Assembly (NCBI GenBank): GCA_029834535.1
Contig: JAQMWT010000563.1
Span: 1-64,000, forward strand
Origin: Chrysophaeum taylorii
Taxonomy: Eukaryota; Sar; Pelagophyceae; Pelagomonadales; Pelagomonadaceae
Direction of reading: 5' to 3'
Length of the DNA: 64,000 bases
Shown: positions 28,661 through 40,388 of the stretch, one piece after another
How positions within the stretch are numbered: position 1 is the stretch's first letter
Layout: each line of letters opens with the position of its first letter
The notes under the pieces: generated by a model
What the model was told of the DNA's origin: nothing
What the model saw: only the letters and a program-made list of their open reading frames with translations
Databases searched by the model: none
Program-made: the position numbers and the translations under genes

Positions 28661-30300
28661 AATGAGTCGTCGAAACCTGGCTATGGTTGCCTGTTGTTCC
28701 TCAAATCTTGTGCACATTGCCTTTGCCGCGCCACATCACACCTTCTTGGGTCGGAACTCGACGGTAGTTCCCTATGGGGGTGTAATCTCGTTTCTTACCA
28801 TCCGTAAGGTAGCCAGGGCCAATCACATCCCATCAAGACCGAGCATCAACGCGTCTTGAAGATCTACGGCGGCTAGTAGACATCATATTTCAAGCATTTG
28901 GGCGATGATGCCTGCTTATTCGCTGCGTCGATACACCATGACGAGGTTCTTGTTGCTCTCCCCAGACGGGGAATCGTATCCTCGACATGATCCGCAACCG
29001 CGAATACGTGTCGGCGACTCCGTGGGCGCTTCGACGACGACGTCCGCGGCTTCGTGCTGCCGTTATAAATGGGCCCGGATGTGGCGCCTCGGGAAACCAT
29101 GCAGACTTATATTCTCCTGACGTGGATTTAAGAGGAGCTAAGCCAGAACACGGAATCTGTCAAGGAGCTGCTTGTCGGCGTGAAAGCCCGGGCGAAAGCC
29201 CTCTCCGTTTCTTCCAAACTCTCCGTTGTGTGGGCTCGTGGAATGCCAGGCATCTGAATGATGGCGACGCAACCATTAGCCAATATGAACAGACACACCG
29301 GCGAATTCGAACAAGCTGAATACAAGCACCATCGTGGTACATCAGCAGGAAGCTAATAAAAGTCTGGCTAGGAAGAAGCACCCTGCTTTGGCCGTTTAGT
29401 TCGTATACGTGAGCTCCCGACGTGCGTTTGAATACGCCCTAGGTACCTAGCGCATCTCCACCTGCGACGCATGTAGACATGACAGTTGGTCTCTTCCGAT
29501 GGCCTTCACCATGTGGTTATGGCGCGCCGTTTCCACAGCTCGGTCGCGTTCCCAGCCTTCGGAGTGACTTACCGCGACAGCCGCAAAGACACTGAGCCTC
29601 CGATTGTCCACTCGCTCATTCTTTGGGCAGCCTAACGAGATCCCGGTAAGTGCATGCATTTTGAGGCGCTCACGGTTGGTCCGACCGATGAATGGTGAAG
29701 CTGAGCGTCGGACCCAGAAGTGTGGACGCAGCACATTTGCCCTGTTCAGAGCCAATTGCTTGCGATTTGCTGGTGGCCAACTAGGATGATACGTATGAAA
29801 TCAGAATTGGGCTCATGAAGAGGAATTCAGCGAAGACGCTCACTCATGTTCAGCAACGCCCATCTACAAGACTCCCGCAGCTCCAACGACGTATAACAAT
29901 GTTGTCGTTGCTTTTCCTCCCCAGAAAAATCGACATCGCCTCTAAATTGGTTCGTTCGTTCGTTCGGCCTCGTGTCTGTCTGCTTGACGGTAGGTCGGTC
30001 GCGGGCCACTCATAAACCCCTCCAGTCACGCTTCGTCGCCGACGGCAGCATGCGTACGACCTACTGGCGGCGCCCGTCCTCTCTTCGTCTGCCCCGCGGC
30101 TCGGCGATGACCCCGACTAGGCCCCGTCTTTCAGGCAGCCGCACGTCTTTTGCCCCATCACCTGATTGCGTCGGTCGTCGACGTGTAGGACTTGGGCCGG
30201 AGCTCTTTCAGCCCCATACCCAAGACATGGCGCTTGATCTGCCCAGTCAGCACGCGGGATCGTTCTGCGTCCGACGAGAACGAAGCAAGCTAAGTGGAAA
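28661..30300. other. No gene recognised
   Basis: Only short ORFs on both strands with no recognisable domain. Composition is mixed. Probably old repeat debris. A GTTC run lies near 29950-29965. Confidence 0.4.
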
Positions 30301-30324
30301 GCTCGCGAGTGATTTTTTGAAGAG

Positions 30325-32910
30325 TCACGCGCCCATCGTGGAGATCCGATTCGACGATGATGGGCGTGACCTCGAGGGCCGACTTGGCCTTGCCAAAGCC
30401 TCGACTTGGCGGTTGAGCGCCTTCTCCCGCGCCTCTCGATCCTTGTCGCGACGGCGCTCTTGGGCAGCTTCATGAGCCCTCGCGTCGGCTGTCCAATCTG
30501 CACGTGAGCGGCGAGCAGTCTCGAGCGCCGCCGCCGCGAGCTGGGGTGAGAGCTCGCCCAGCACTCCATCGCTCTGCTCATCCTTGCGCCGGCGCTTCAC
30601 GGTCAACCCACTCGCGCCGTTGTCATCGACCTGCGTGGGACGCACGGATCGAGTCACCAAGACGGCCAAACACATCATCCCTACTGCAGGCAATGACACC
30701 GCAGATACTCGAGATGTTGCTCGAGGGGAAGATTCTGCTGTGGTACTTGGCGCCTCCAAATTGGCTTTCGCAGCGGTTCGTGTGACGTTTCGACCCAACG
30801 TACGCAGTCTTGAGCTCATCTGTCTGGTTCGCCTAGGCCAGCTCGCCGCCGTCCACATAGCGCGTCGCCTGACAATTGTCGAAGATGTGGAGGCAGCCCT
30901 CGCCCCAGGCCTTAATGATCTTGAGCATGACACCCTTGATCTGCGGGTCGAGCTCACCAAATATGATGTCGCGGACGACCGCGACGTCGCGGATCGAGGT
31001 CCTGCCATCGACTGAGCGTTTCGTTGACTCAGAGTGGACGGCCGAAAACTCCTGGTAGGCCTCGATCTCCTTATTGACATCGAAGGCCTGGTAGTCGAGA
31101 GTAGCCACCTTGTCCGGGTTGTCGATGAAAGTGCGGAAGAAAGCGCGCGTCTGGTCGAGGATCGGCGCCATGTCCAGGACGGTCCAGCCCTCGAGCTCCG
31201 TAGAGGCTGCAAAGAAGCGGAAAGGGACTGTAAACTTGTCTTCTATGACGGCGCGGGCGTATAAGGCACCCACGACCTCTCTGGAGGTGAGGGTGGCGTA
31301 GAGGTTGTCCCGGAGCACGTTTTGCGTCGAGTAGAGCTTGTCGTCCATGTATGCGACGAGCAGCCGGAGGTTATGGCCGACGATCCAGGCCGAGGTAGTT
31401 CGAGCATCTTGACGGGTCCCCTTGTCCGTGCGGCCGAGCGTCAGATAGAGCTCGTCGGTGCACTCCTTAGCCTAGTAGGCACACAGGTCGGCGCCAAAGC
31501 TGCCGCCGTACCGCTTGATGCCCTCGCCAAAGCACTAAGAAACGGCGTGGATGACCTTGTCAAGGTCGGACGTCAGACGGAGTTCGTTGAACTTGGGAAG
31601 GAAGTCTTTCCGAAGGGTGGCCAGCAGCTTGGCCTCGAATGCCACGCCACCATCCAGAAACGTGTTGCCAGCGCGGTGGATCGATTTAAAAGAAAAATCC
31701 AGAATGACGTACCGAGATGCCTCATGCAGTTGGCCTGATAGAGCTTGGCCTCGTGCCGTCGCTCCGAGTCTGACAGTGCGTTCCAGGCGTCCTCGCTCCC
31801 CTTGTTGATGAAGTTGCGCTTGGCGGCCTCCGACACCAGCTTTTCGAGCTCGCGCCTTGTCGCAAGAGCGGCTTTTTGCGTTGTCGATCTCGATCACCGC
31901 GCCGTCAAGCTGGAGGAGAGATGTCGACTCAGCTGCTGGCAGGGCAGCGCGCGCAGCCTCGTTCCCGTGGTGGCGCGCCGCGAAGGTGTTGCGCGCGTGC
32001 TCCAGTAGCCGATCCATACACGCGAAGCGGGCAGCCAGACATTGGGCCTCGCCGGCCGCGGTCTGGTCGGCAAGCTCGTACCACGGCAGCGTGATGTGCG
32101 CAGTCCCGATCTCGATGCCGTCCACAGGCGAGGCGTCCGTGGCCACCGAGACGACGCCGGATTCGTTGAGCTCCAAGGCGACCAGGAGTTCCTGGAGTGG
32201 GCCCATCTCGCTGCGCAGCTTACGCGCGAAATCCGTACTCGGCAGTTCGAGCTCCGCGGCCAGCTCGGGACCCAGCACCGCTAAGACGACAGACGCGACA
32301 GCCTCGGAGATCTTGGCCGGTGGCACGCGAAGTGCCAAAAGCTTCATGTACAGCCGCCGGAGCTTGGACGTCCAGGGTGTCCCAGAGCCGGCACCGGCGC
32401 CCGCCGGCTTCGAAGGTACCCAGATCTGTGCCCGTTGGTGCTCAAGCTCGTCGACTCGCTTTTGCAGCCGCCCGACCTCCTCCTCCTTGGCCTCGGCGCG
32501 CCCTTCGGCGGCGAAGAGATCCAGTTGAAGCTCGCGGTTGAGCTTGTTGACGTCGGCATAGCTGGACTGGAGCTTGCGATACTCATTCGGGTTCGAACGC
32601 GAGAGCCGAGCTCTGGTACGTCTCTCGGCGGCCGCGGCCGCTTCCTTGGCCACCTCGTCCGTCTGCTGCCGGGTGGCCTCGAGCTCGGCAATCTTGGCTT
32701 CGAGCTGCTTCTCGGCGTCGCGGGAGCACTGCTTGGACTTGGTGTCTTTGTGTCGGTTGAGCAGCACCTTGAGCCGCTCCTCTCGAGCTGCGGCGACACG
32801 GACAGCCTTCTCCAGCTGCAACTCGGCCTGCTCTCGGCGCTCCTCCGGCGCCGCAGCCACCACCTCAGCGTTGAGAGCGTCGTCGTGCGCTGCGTCGCGG
32901 TCTCTCTCCG
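30325..32910 (-). mobile_element. Repeat-encoded protein, family A (best copy)
   Basis: The long frame 31535-32863 (442 aa) starts with about 150 residues of charged coiled coil (RLKVLLNRHKDTKSKQC; EATRQQTDEVAKEAAAAAER). A conserved block follows: RRLYMKLLALRVPPAKISEA, FARKLRSEMGPLQELLVALE and GVVSVATDASPVDGIEIGTA. The frame then changes, and 30833-31348 continues with VAYMDDKLYSTQNVLRDN and FFAASTELEGWTVLDMAP. A last charged helix plus a short C-terminal helical tail lie at about 30.2-30.8 kb. The coding reading begins before 32863 without a Met and is cut off where the Helitron-helicase fragment begins. A second, worse copy lies at 5.5-8.1 kb. The VATDAS strand could be the first Asp of an RNase-H fold. 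No named family is recognised. Confidence 0.6.
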
Positions 32911-32911
32911 T

Positions 32912-33480
32912 CTACGGCGACCTCGCAGACTATTTCCACGACCCGCGGCGGCTCTTTCAGCGCGCCATTCTCACGCCCCGTCGAAACGATGTTGTCGATG
33001 CTGACAACGCGCGCACGACCGCGGCCTTTTTTTCCCGGAGACGAGGCGTCGGAGTTCTTTTCGGCCGACTAGGTTGGGTCGGAAGACGACGCGCCTCTCT
33101 CTTTACAGTCGAGTTTTCAACTCCCTGACAACCAACAGCATGCTGACTTTGAGCGCGAGCTTAAGGTCTTCGCAACCTCGAACCGTCGCGCGGCCGAAGC
33201 AACGGTACCAGATACGTGATCGATCGCGTCGTGTCACCGAGGCTCCTCCAACCAACTTAGTATCCCTTAAGGCCCGCCTACGCCAAACGATCAACAAGAG
33301 CCAGGGCCAGACGCCCCGCGAGGTCGGCGTCCTCTTGCCCGTCTTCTGCCACGTCCAGCTGCTCTACGTGGCTCTCTGTCGATAGGCAACCCAGAGGGTA
33401 GGTATCCTCTTCTGGGTCGACGACTCCACCCTACCCCGCACGTGCTGCGCAATACCGATAAGCCCCCTCCCGGCGGCGTC
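32912..33480 (+). pseudogene. Helitron-type Pif1 helicase C-terminal fragment
   Basis: YGDLADYFHDPRRLFQRAIL runs into TPRRNDVVDADNAR, the RAIL-x-P-x-N-x-x-V-D-x-x-N signature of Helitron/Pif1 helicases. After a frame change come LRQTINKSQGQTPREVGVLL and VQLLYVALCR, the TINKSQGQT motif V/VI region and the final LYVALSR. Only the last about 180 residues of a helicase are present. Two further copies lie at 49.1-50.05 kb. A degenerate terminal arm follows at 33566-33650. Confidence 0.75.
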
Positions 33481-33565
33481 TCTCTCCACGCGCACTGTCG
33501 TCGTCTACAGCGAGGTCCTCAAGTAGCCGCCCTCTCTCCTGCAGGAGCAGAGTCGTTCTACTTCT

Positions 33566-33650
33566 TGGGACCAGGTGAACGAACTTACCAGGATTAGGTC
33601 AACTTATACTGGGACCAGAGGTCAACTTCCTGGCCTGGAGTTGTATAAAT
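33566..33650 (+). repeat. Degenerate right terminal arm of Helitron-end family
   Basis: GGGACCAGGTGAACGAACTT and GGGACCAGAGGTCAACTT, ending in GGCCTGGAGTTGTA, match in order the arm at 50.04-50.39 kb (GGGACCAGGTGAACTTACT, end GGCCTGCACTTGTA). Confidence 0.6.
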
Positions 33651-33790
33651 TACTATGTTAGTATTTTTGTTCCGGGTAGACGCCAGGAAGTTCGAGCGCC
33701 AACGGTCAAAACGTGGCAATCGAACGAAAAAATGTATCGTCGGGCGTCCTAAAAAAAAAAGTCGCGTCGTCGAGAATATCGAATCTGATC

Positions 33791-35077
33791 ATGTTGTGCA
33801 AGAGCAAGCACCGGCTCGCAGAGGCGTGGTGGCAGCGCACGCGACAGGCCGTAGCCGCTGCCGCGAGTAAGCAGGCGTTGCCATTGCTGGTCGCGGGTCC
33901 GAAGGGGTCCCAGGCGTCGATATTGGAAAAGGCCGCCACGATGTCGAGCGAGCTCGTGGACGTGCTGAGGAGCCTGGTGATGCACGGTGACGTAGCTGCC
34001 GATGATCTGACGTGGGCCGAGGAGACGACTTTGGTGCTCGAGTCGATGCGGGACGAGGCGCGGCCGCTGGTTAGCGAGGCGTTCGAGGACGCGGCTACGG
34101 CGCTGGTCGCGCTCCAGGAGCTCCTCGAGATCTGCGCCCAAGTGCTGAAGGACCCGGGGTGGCCGGCGCGGCTTGGCGTCCTGAAGCGCGAGCTCAGCAG
34201 CCGGAAATTGATCGTCGACCGCGCGATCGATTGCCTGCAGACGGCGCGCGAGGCGTCGTTGGCGGGCCCCGTCGAGCTCGGAAGCGCGAGCGCGGCGGCG
34301 CTCGCGATCCTCGAGGACGTCGAGGAGTTGCGGGGCAAAGGTAAGGATGTCGCTGCGGTCGAGGCCCGCGCGCGGGGAGTCCTCGAGCTGCTGAAGCGTA
34401 CGGAAAAGGCGTGCGAACGCGGCGCGAACACTCCTCGGCAAGAAACTCTCGACGTGCTCGCGGCCAAGCTCGCGCAGCTCCACCGCGTGCTCCTCGACGC
34501 CTACAAGGGACGCGGGTGGCTGCGCGCGCGGTGGACGGGCGTGGTCGGTGCGCCCTTGGCCTCCGCTGACGTCGACGTAAACCGCGCCTGCGACGAACTC
34601 TGCGGCCAAACCGGCCTGCGCCGCGTGCCCAAGCCTCTGACCTACGGCCTCGAAGAGGCGATGCTCCAGACCATCCAGAACACCGCGCGCCGTCGCGGCG
34701 GCACCTTCAAGGACGCCGCGCTCGCGCTCTCCAAGGACGCCGTCGCGACTCAAGGCGTCGCGCTCGCTTCGAACGTCTCCCGAGTCGAACTCAAGGTCGA
34801 GATGCACACCTTTTCCCCCGAGGGTGGCTGCCCGTACTGCGGCGCCTCGCACGACCTTCGCGAGGCTCGATTTTGCCCGACCTGCGGCCACAGGATCGCG
34901 TCGGAAGAAAACGACGACCTTCCCGGGGCAGGGATAATCGACGAGATCGAGGAACTGCCGCAGCTTGTCTCGAGCATGACGCGCGACCATATCGACGACG
35001 ATTCCCTCGTGACACTTCGCGAGATCGATTCGGAGGAGGATGATGATGAAGCGCTCTGGTTTCCGGTCCGCCGCTGA
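33791..35077 (+). CDS. Unrecognised helical protein with C-terminal zinc ribbon
   Basis: 428 aa from the ATG at 33791; the longer frame would need a GTG start, and the paralog's conservation begins here. Residues 1-about 340 are all-helical, beginning KHRLAEAWWQRTRQAV and including AFEDAATALVALQELLEICA and GWLRARWTGVVGAPL. CPYCGASHDLREARFCPTCG is a double CxxC zinc ribbon, and a short acidic tail ends the protein. The gene at 40389 is a clear paralog through the zinc ribbon. No family name is recognised. The repeated short helices resemble in style the helical-bundle N-termini of HeLo/MLKL-type proteins, but this is only an impression. Intronless, GC-rich, host-like codon use. Confidence 0.8.
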   Translation: MLCKSKHRLAEAWWQRTRQAVAAAASKQALPLLVAGPKGSQASILEKAATMSSELVDVLRSLVMHGDVAADDLTWAEETTLVLESMRDEARPLVSEAFEDAATALVALQELLEICAQVLKDPGWPARLGVLKRELSSRKLIVDRAIDCLQTAREASLAGPVELGSASAAALAILEDVEELRGKGKDVAAVEARARGVLELLKRTEKACERGANTPRQETLDVLAAKLAQLHRVLLDAYKGRGWLRARWTGVVGAPLASADVDVNRACDELCGQTGLRRVPKPLTYGLEEAMLQTIQNTARRRGGTFKDAALALSKDAVATQGVALASNVSRVELKVEMHTFSPEGGCPYCGASHDLREARFCPTCGHRIASEENDDLPGAGIIDEIEELPQLVSSMTRDHIDDDSLVTLREIDSEEDDDEALWFPVRR

Positions 35078-36800
35078 GCATATGGCGAGGGTTCGCGCCC
35101 GAAGTAAATCCCGTTTTTGTATCACCACACATCTCTTCTCTTCTCTTCTCAGAACGCTCACCTCTTCTACTTTAATTGGGTGAATCAAAATTTCTGAGGA
35201 CTTCAAAAAGCAGCTTCTTCTGTAACCGGCCGTAGGCACGCTCTCCGGAAAAGAAAAACGACGTCTTCAACGACCTGACTTCTCCTAACCCCGACTCCTT
35301 CTTTTATCACATCATCGTGCGGTCACGTATTTCTTTATTTAATTATGTGCGACATTTCAAATGGGCCCGTCTCTCTCTCTCTCTCTCTCTCTGGCTTTTT
35401 GAGAGGTACGTAATGAGAGCCGCGTGCTGCGAGGCGGTGGAACTGGGTTCTTCTTCTTCTTCGCCAGTAGGCTGAACAATCGTGGCTTTCAAATTCACCT
35501 CGTGTGCGTGATATATCTACTGTAAGGGGCTTGCAACCGTAAATCATGGCGTTGCATTTTAGCTCGGAAAAAAACGCTGCTGACGTTTCACATATGATGC
35601 ATTCTGCCACACAAGGTATCTATCTATCTTTGTTGGACGCAGCAGCAGCACAAGAACAACCAGTACCGTTCGCGGATCTAGGTAGCTTCGTGGCGCCATA
35701 TTTCATGATACAACCACAAAATTCGATGTGGTGCTTCCAAATAAAACAACACAATCTCCGACGGATCAAGAACGACTTGGCAATAGTCATTGTCAATGAT
35801 CTTCTAAGGAAGCTACATCCTCGGCGCCAGACGCTTCATATCATCGATATCGGTGTCATACTCGGGGTTGGGAGCCCCAGTAGTGTCGGGCTTTGAGCAC
35901 AGCCCAGAGCCGGTCGTAGTCCATGCCGCCATCGAATCTCTTTTAAATGGGATGTTGTGTTTGATGATCAAGCGAGAGCGAAGCTGCGTCTTGGTCAGCT
36001 TGGTGAAGTGATCTCTGCCCAGCAATGCTCTCAATTAGCATGGTCGCGGTTTTCGACGGTCGCCGAGTTCATCTTTGTAATATCGAGGCGCGAGCCGCGA
36101 AGTCGACGTAGCGGGGACCCTCCCCGACAACGACGACGATGAAATTCTGGTATGATACCGTCGTCATCCCCCCGAATGTGCGTGGTCTATTTTAGCGCCG
36201 TGTTTCTGCTGCCGCGTAGCGACTGGCTCATCTGCAAATTTGTCACTTTCTGTGCGCACCATCGCCCATTATAGGGTATCGAAGACGCGACGTCCGTATC
36301 CGCTGGATCCCGCTGGTGGTCCGCACGGCGCATCCGCATCCGTAGGTTCCGTAGGATACTAGCAGTCACCCATCCTCCAAATCCGCGGGTCGGATGTGGT
36401 CACGATCCGTGTTGTGAATTCCATCGTGATGATCTCGTTGAATATGTCGTGCAAAAAAGATGCTGATATTGACGTCGACGACGGGTTGATCCTGTCCTTA
36501 CACTCCCAAGCATCTGTTGGTGGCAACTGGGATAATATTATTCGGGACTGTTCCCGAGCGATCGATCTTCTTTAGATTTTGACGAAGTCCTCAGCTTTTT
36601 TTTGATTTGCGAATGGAAAGCTGTCCAGCGATTCAATCGGTTTAGGCTCATTTTCGAGGCTCGCGGATTGACATCGCGGCGAGTGCGTGCTGACGCTAGT
36701 ATCATGCAAGTCGGAGTTGGACCTGGCTGTAGCGCTATAGTAGTCACGAAAGAGAGTGTGAAACAAGAATCCTTCAGCTTCCCCCTGCACACTCAAGTAA
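35078..36800. other. No gene recognised
   Basis: Sequence of lower GC than the genes, with a CT run near 35375-35395. One 116-aa plus-strand ORF (35546-35896) has no recognisable motif. Likely old repeat debris adjoining the fossil below. Confidence 0.35.
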
Positions 36801-36814
36801 GCTTCATAGGCTCA

Positions 36815-37430
36815 TCATCTTCGTACGAGCAGTTCTCGGGGACAATATGTAAGCTCGCAGTCAAAAGATGCGGGCTGTAGCACATCCCATCGCGCTGATT
36901 GTCCAGAGGCATGTCTAGTGTTCCCGAGGAACGACAGGTGTCTGTGGTCTGTTTCCACTCGTGGCTTATTATATGACCTTTGATGCAGGGTAATAAGAAT
37001 GGCTTGAGCGTGGAAAAAAAAACACTGCCGCAAAATTCAGGCGGCGGCGGGGTTCACACACTAGCACATTTTCTTTGAGGCAATTCTGCTCCAGTGCAAA
37101 CTCAATGAATCGTTCGTCCCAAGACGAACGCAGAGTGGTCAGTGTTCCCTCAAGGTTCCTGTGACAAATTTGCGAACGTATAATGTTCGGCATAAACGCG
37201 CCGGCCAAATCTTGATGGATCGCAGCTGCTTCTTTGAATCAGCGCATTGCTTGGTTCCAGGAATTAGCATGCGGCAGATTGCATCCGATGAATGGCGAGT
37301 TGGATGGAGCCCGCCAGCTGTCGAGAGATGTCTATGAACTCGATCTTCTTGGCTTTGCCACCGAAACCTTGATGGTGAAATGAGGGATGACTCGGGCAAC
37401 GCACTGCAAATGTGCGTCACGAGCACGTGG
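36815..37430 (-). mobile_element. Ty3/gypsy-like LTR retrotransposon fossil (RNase H region)
   Basis: A minus-strand stretch reads VETDHRHLSFL, then RWDVLQPASFDCELTYCPRE, the TDHxxL...RW...Y arrangement of the RNase H domain in Ty3/gypsy polymerases. Flanking minus-strand pieces up to about 37.4 kb may be the preceding polymerase part. The element is old and clearly broken, with no LTRs found. Its real extent may reach 35.8-39.4 kb. Confidence 0.45.
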
Positions 37431-39625
37431 GTACGTCGTCAATATTGGGAACAAGTTCACGATCACCCAAAGACTCAATCTAACCCGTACACGCTCAGCT
37501 GCATACTAAAGAGATTTACCGCTGGTTTCACACGCTGATGGTCATCAGGCAAAAAGCTGTGCGCGCCCAGCGGACTGGTGACACTGACCCGTGCCTCTGA
37601 CCTCATCTCGCTCGAGAAGCTGGAGTCAACCGCGGTCTGTGATTTTTTAGTCTCAACAGATACCAAAGTTGTGCGGAAAAACTCCCCGTATAGGAATCAT
37701 TGCATTGCCAAGGAATCTTCTCGACGTACACACTAGGCTAGCTATCGTCCAAAACCAGATCGTTAAGTCAGTCACCTCAAGTCTACAGCAGCTGATAGGC
37801 ATGTGATATGTTTGGCTCGGTGATTTTATTTCGGCAGCGTCAATATTGGAAAGGGACAGCTCAGTCGGCCTAAGCACGGACTCTACCGTCTCGGTATCAC
37901 TTGTCGAGTTTGAGGCACTCGGGCCTCTCCTGCGAGAGTGGATGAAGCGACGAATTGATTGGAACGAGGATCGAGGTCCTTGAAACGCGACATCACCTGC
38001 TGACATCTAAGGCCCATGAAAAAGCGAGACTGTAGATGCTCGTCATTAGGTGCTCAATCATCAACTCGTCGTCATCGCTGACTTCGGGGTGCGTCTGAAT
38101 TCCTTACGTCTCCATTCAAAATGTGATCTATATTCGTTGGTCGGCGCGATGACTTTCGTACTCTCTGATCAGCGTCGATATGGATGTGCAGTGGTTCGGA
38201 GGACCGTCCTCCTCGGCTTTCGTCAAGATATAATTATATGTATTCTGAGCCGGGGATGAAATCTTATTTCTGGAGGTTTCGGCGGTGCCTCTAAATAATT
38301 TGGTGGTGCCTTATCGTCGTCCTTCTTGGTTTCCTGCGAGCCACCGGTTGCAGAAACGGTGACCTTCGAAAAAGACGGAGCCAACCCCAGCGAGACGCAG
38401 TGGAAGAAGATGGAGTGCGTGTGATGGTGGAGACGATTTTCTTCTAGATCAGCCAAAATTGCTGGACACGCGATGCGGTTTCTTCCTGGACCACGTAGTG
38501 CGCGATGATTGTTGCTTGGTCGAGTCGATGAATGATCTCGTATGATGTCGAGTACGAGTAATGAAGCTTGACTCATCAACATTTCGGTCCAACGCCGAAC
38601 GTTTCGGGTCGTTCGCACCAAGAACAGTACCATCCTCCTCATGATTGCTTCTTGTGAAAAGTAACGACTCAGCCCGGCGGTCGTCTTGGATGTTGACCTC
38701 GCCTCAAGTGCGTGATCCAGACTCCATGTTCCAAGGGATTCACATCTCGTATGTGTGTCCTCTCGTCGAGCAAATGCATCTGCGGAGTCTTAAATTGCCG
38801 GCGCTGACGCGAGACACTCGCGTGGCGGCGACTCGCGACTAGGGCGGCGGGCTTCATGCACTCGCTCTAGTTATTTTCGGTCGCGATGGTCTTCACGAAT
38901 GTGGGGTGTCACGGGGTCTTGTGCGTTTGAATCCCGTCGTATGCCGCCGACCCAGCCTTTTTTTTTTTTTTTTTTACGATGGTGCTCCAGCTCGATTCTC
39001 CCCGGCTTGGCGTCGCGATGCCACTCGCGTATGCGTTCTGTCGAGTTGAAAGGCTTCCTCGGTTCGGCGCGGGGGGTCATCAATTCGGGGATTGCAGCCC
39101 TCTGCGCAAGCAAGCAACACCGTGGTGGCCAGGCTAGCAAACTACGACGCGATAGCGAGTCCATCCTTGGTATTGAGCGCTGGTCCGTCACGATAGGAAA
39201 CGAAGCCGCGGACAGTTGTTGCTTTACATACTCTAAAGGACTGGCCATTTTTTTTTGCCCGCAGCACACGCTCTTTATTTAGTCTAAAATCATCCATCGT
39301 CGGCGTTGTCCGAGTCGGCATCGGGCGCTTTGTCCGACGCCGTTGCGGAACCATACCCCTACCTTTCTCGTTGTCGCCTCGTATACCATCAATACCGTGA
39401 ACGTCTCCATTTTGCTGCTCCCTTCCTTGTCACACTCCAGGACAAGCGCCTTATCACGATGCGGCGCCACTTCTGCGATTGCTCCGTCTACGCCTTGATC
39501 CCGAGCTTCGTCGAGTAGTTTTGCGTCGCGGTCCGCTGCACGGACGGACGGAACAGGGGTTTGTGGACAAGCTCAAACGCGGGCCAGGAACGAAACAGGA
39601 TTTCGAAGACGTGGCTTGCGTGTGC
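37431..39625. other. Decayed sequence, no gene recognised
   Basis: Many short ORFs with no conserved motif. A poly-T run is at 38958-38976. Composition matches the fossil region to the left rather than the neighbouring host genes. Confidence 0.35.
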
Positions 39626-39629
39626 GGGT

Positions 39630-39960
39630 TCGACCGACCGAGAGTGGAGGTGTGGAGATTTGGGGCTGGGCAGAGTGTGTGGCGCTGATGAAAGCAGCTA
39701 AGATTGGCGGGGGGCGACTCGTCGAGCGGAAAGGAGAGCTGGGGTGAGTGGTAGGAGAAAAGAAGAAAGTTGACGCAGGCCGTTTGATTAGGGGCCGAGC
39801 GCGAGCCTAGCCGTCCGGGCGCCGCCAGGGACCCGGCGGGCGCGTGGGGTTTAGGCGTCAAAGGTTAGCGAACGTGCGCTGATGAAGAAAAAGCAGCTTA
39901 GATTGGCGGGGGTGAGAGCGTCGAGCTGAAATGAGAGGCCGCGTGGGGTTAGCGTTATTA
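39630..39960 (+). repeat. Two degenerate copies of the Helitron-end arm
   Basis: AAGCAGCTAAGATTGGCGGG near 39690 and AAGCAGCTTAGATTGGCGGG near 39893, each followed by a GAGCTC/GAGCTG-type stretch, match the inner part of the terminal arms at 50.2 kb (AAGCAGCTTGGATTGGCGGG) and 57.3 kb. The outer GTGAACTTACT iterations are missing here. Confidence 0.55.
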
Positions 39961-40388
39961 TAAGATCTCGAGTGACAGTCTGTTGTTCTTTTCGAATTCA
40001 AAGAGTTGCTTGTGACGTCCGAGAACGTCATTCTTGAAGGTTCTCGAAGCGAACCCTCATCATCATCATCATCGCATGTTTTCCTTTCTGCCACTACAAC
40101 TACATGCGCTTACGTGGTGGTGGTGGTATTGGTAGAAAGGAACCAATCAGCAGCAGCAGGTTGAAAACGGTATTTGGACGTGGTGCCTGCGCCGTTTGAC
40201 ATCGGAAAAATAGTCATTGGCGAGATCTGACCGATCCTTGAAGCAAATAGAGTTGCGTTTGCGCCGGTTTGACCGTGGCAAGAAGAAGTAGGATCTTTTC
40301 TGTCGGGGCTCGACGTCAAAAGCACATCTGTGTCACCGCGCCTCCTGAGTGGAGTGGAAGAGGAGTGATCGTGTTGGATCACCGAATC

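Noticed and set aside
33713-33790. Upstream extension of the 33.8-kb gene
   Set aside because: Would start at GTG and is not shared with the paralog; the ATG at 33791 is preferred.
33749-35239. 496-aa minus-strand ORF
   Set aside because: Antisense of the helical/zinc-ribbon gene, which has a paralog and a metal-binding motif supporting the plus strand.
38880-38960. tRNA-like GTTTGAATCCCGT
   Set aside because: No T-stem, D-arm or acceptor stem in register.
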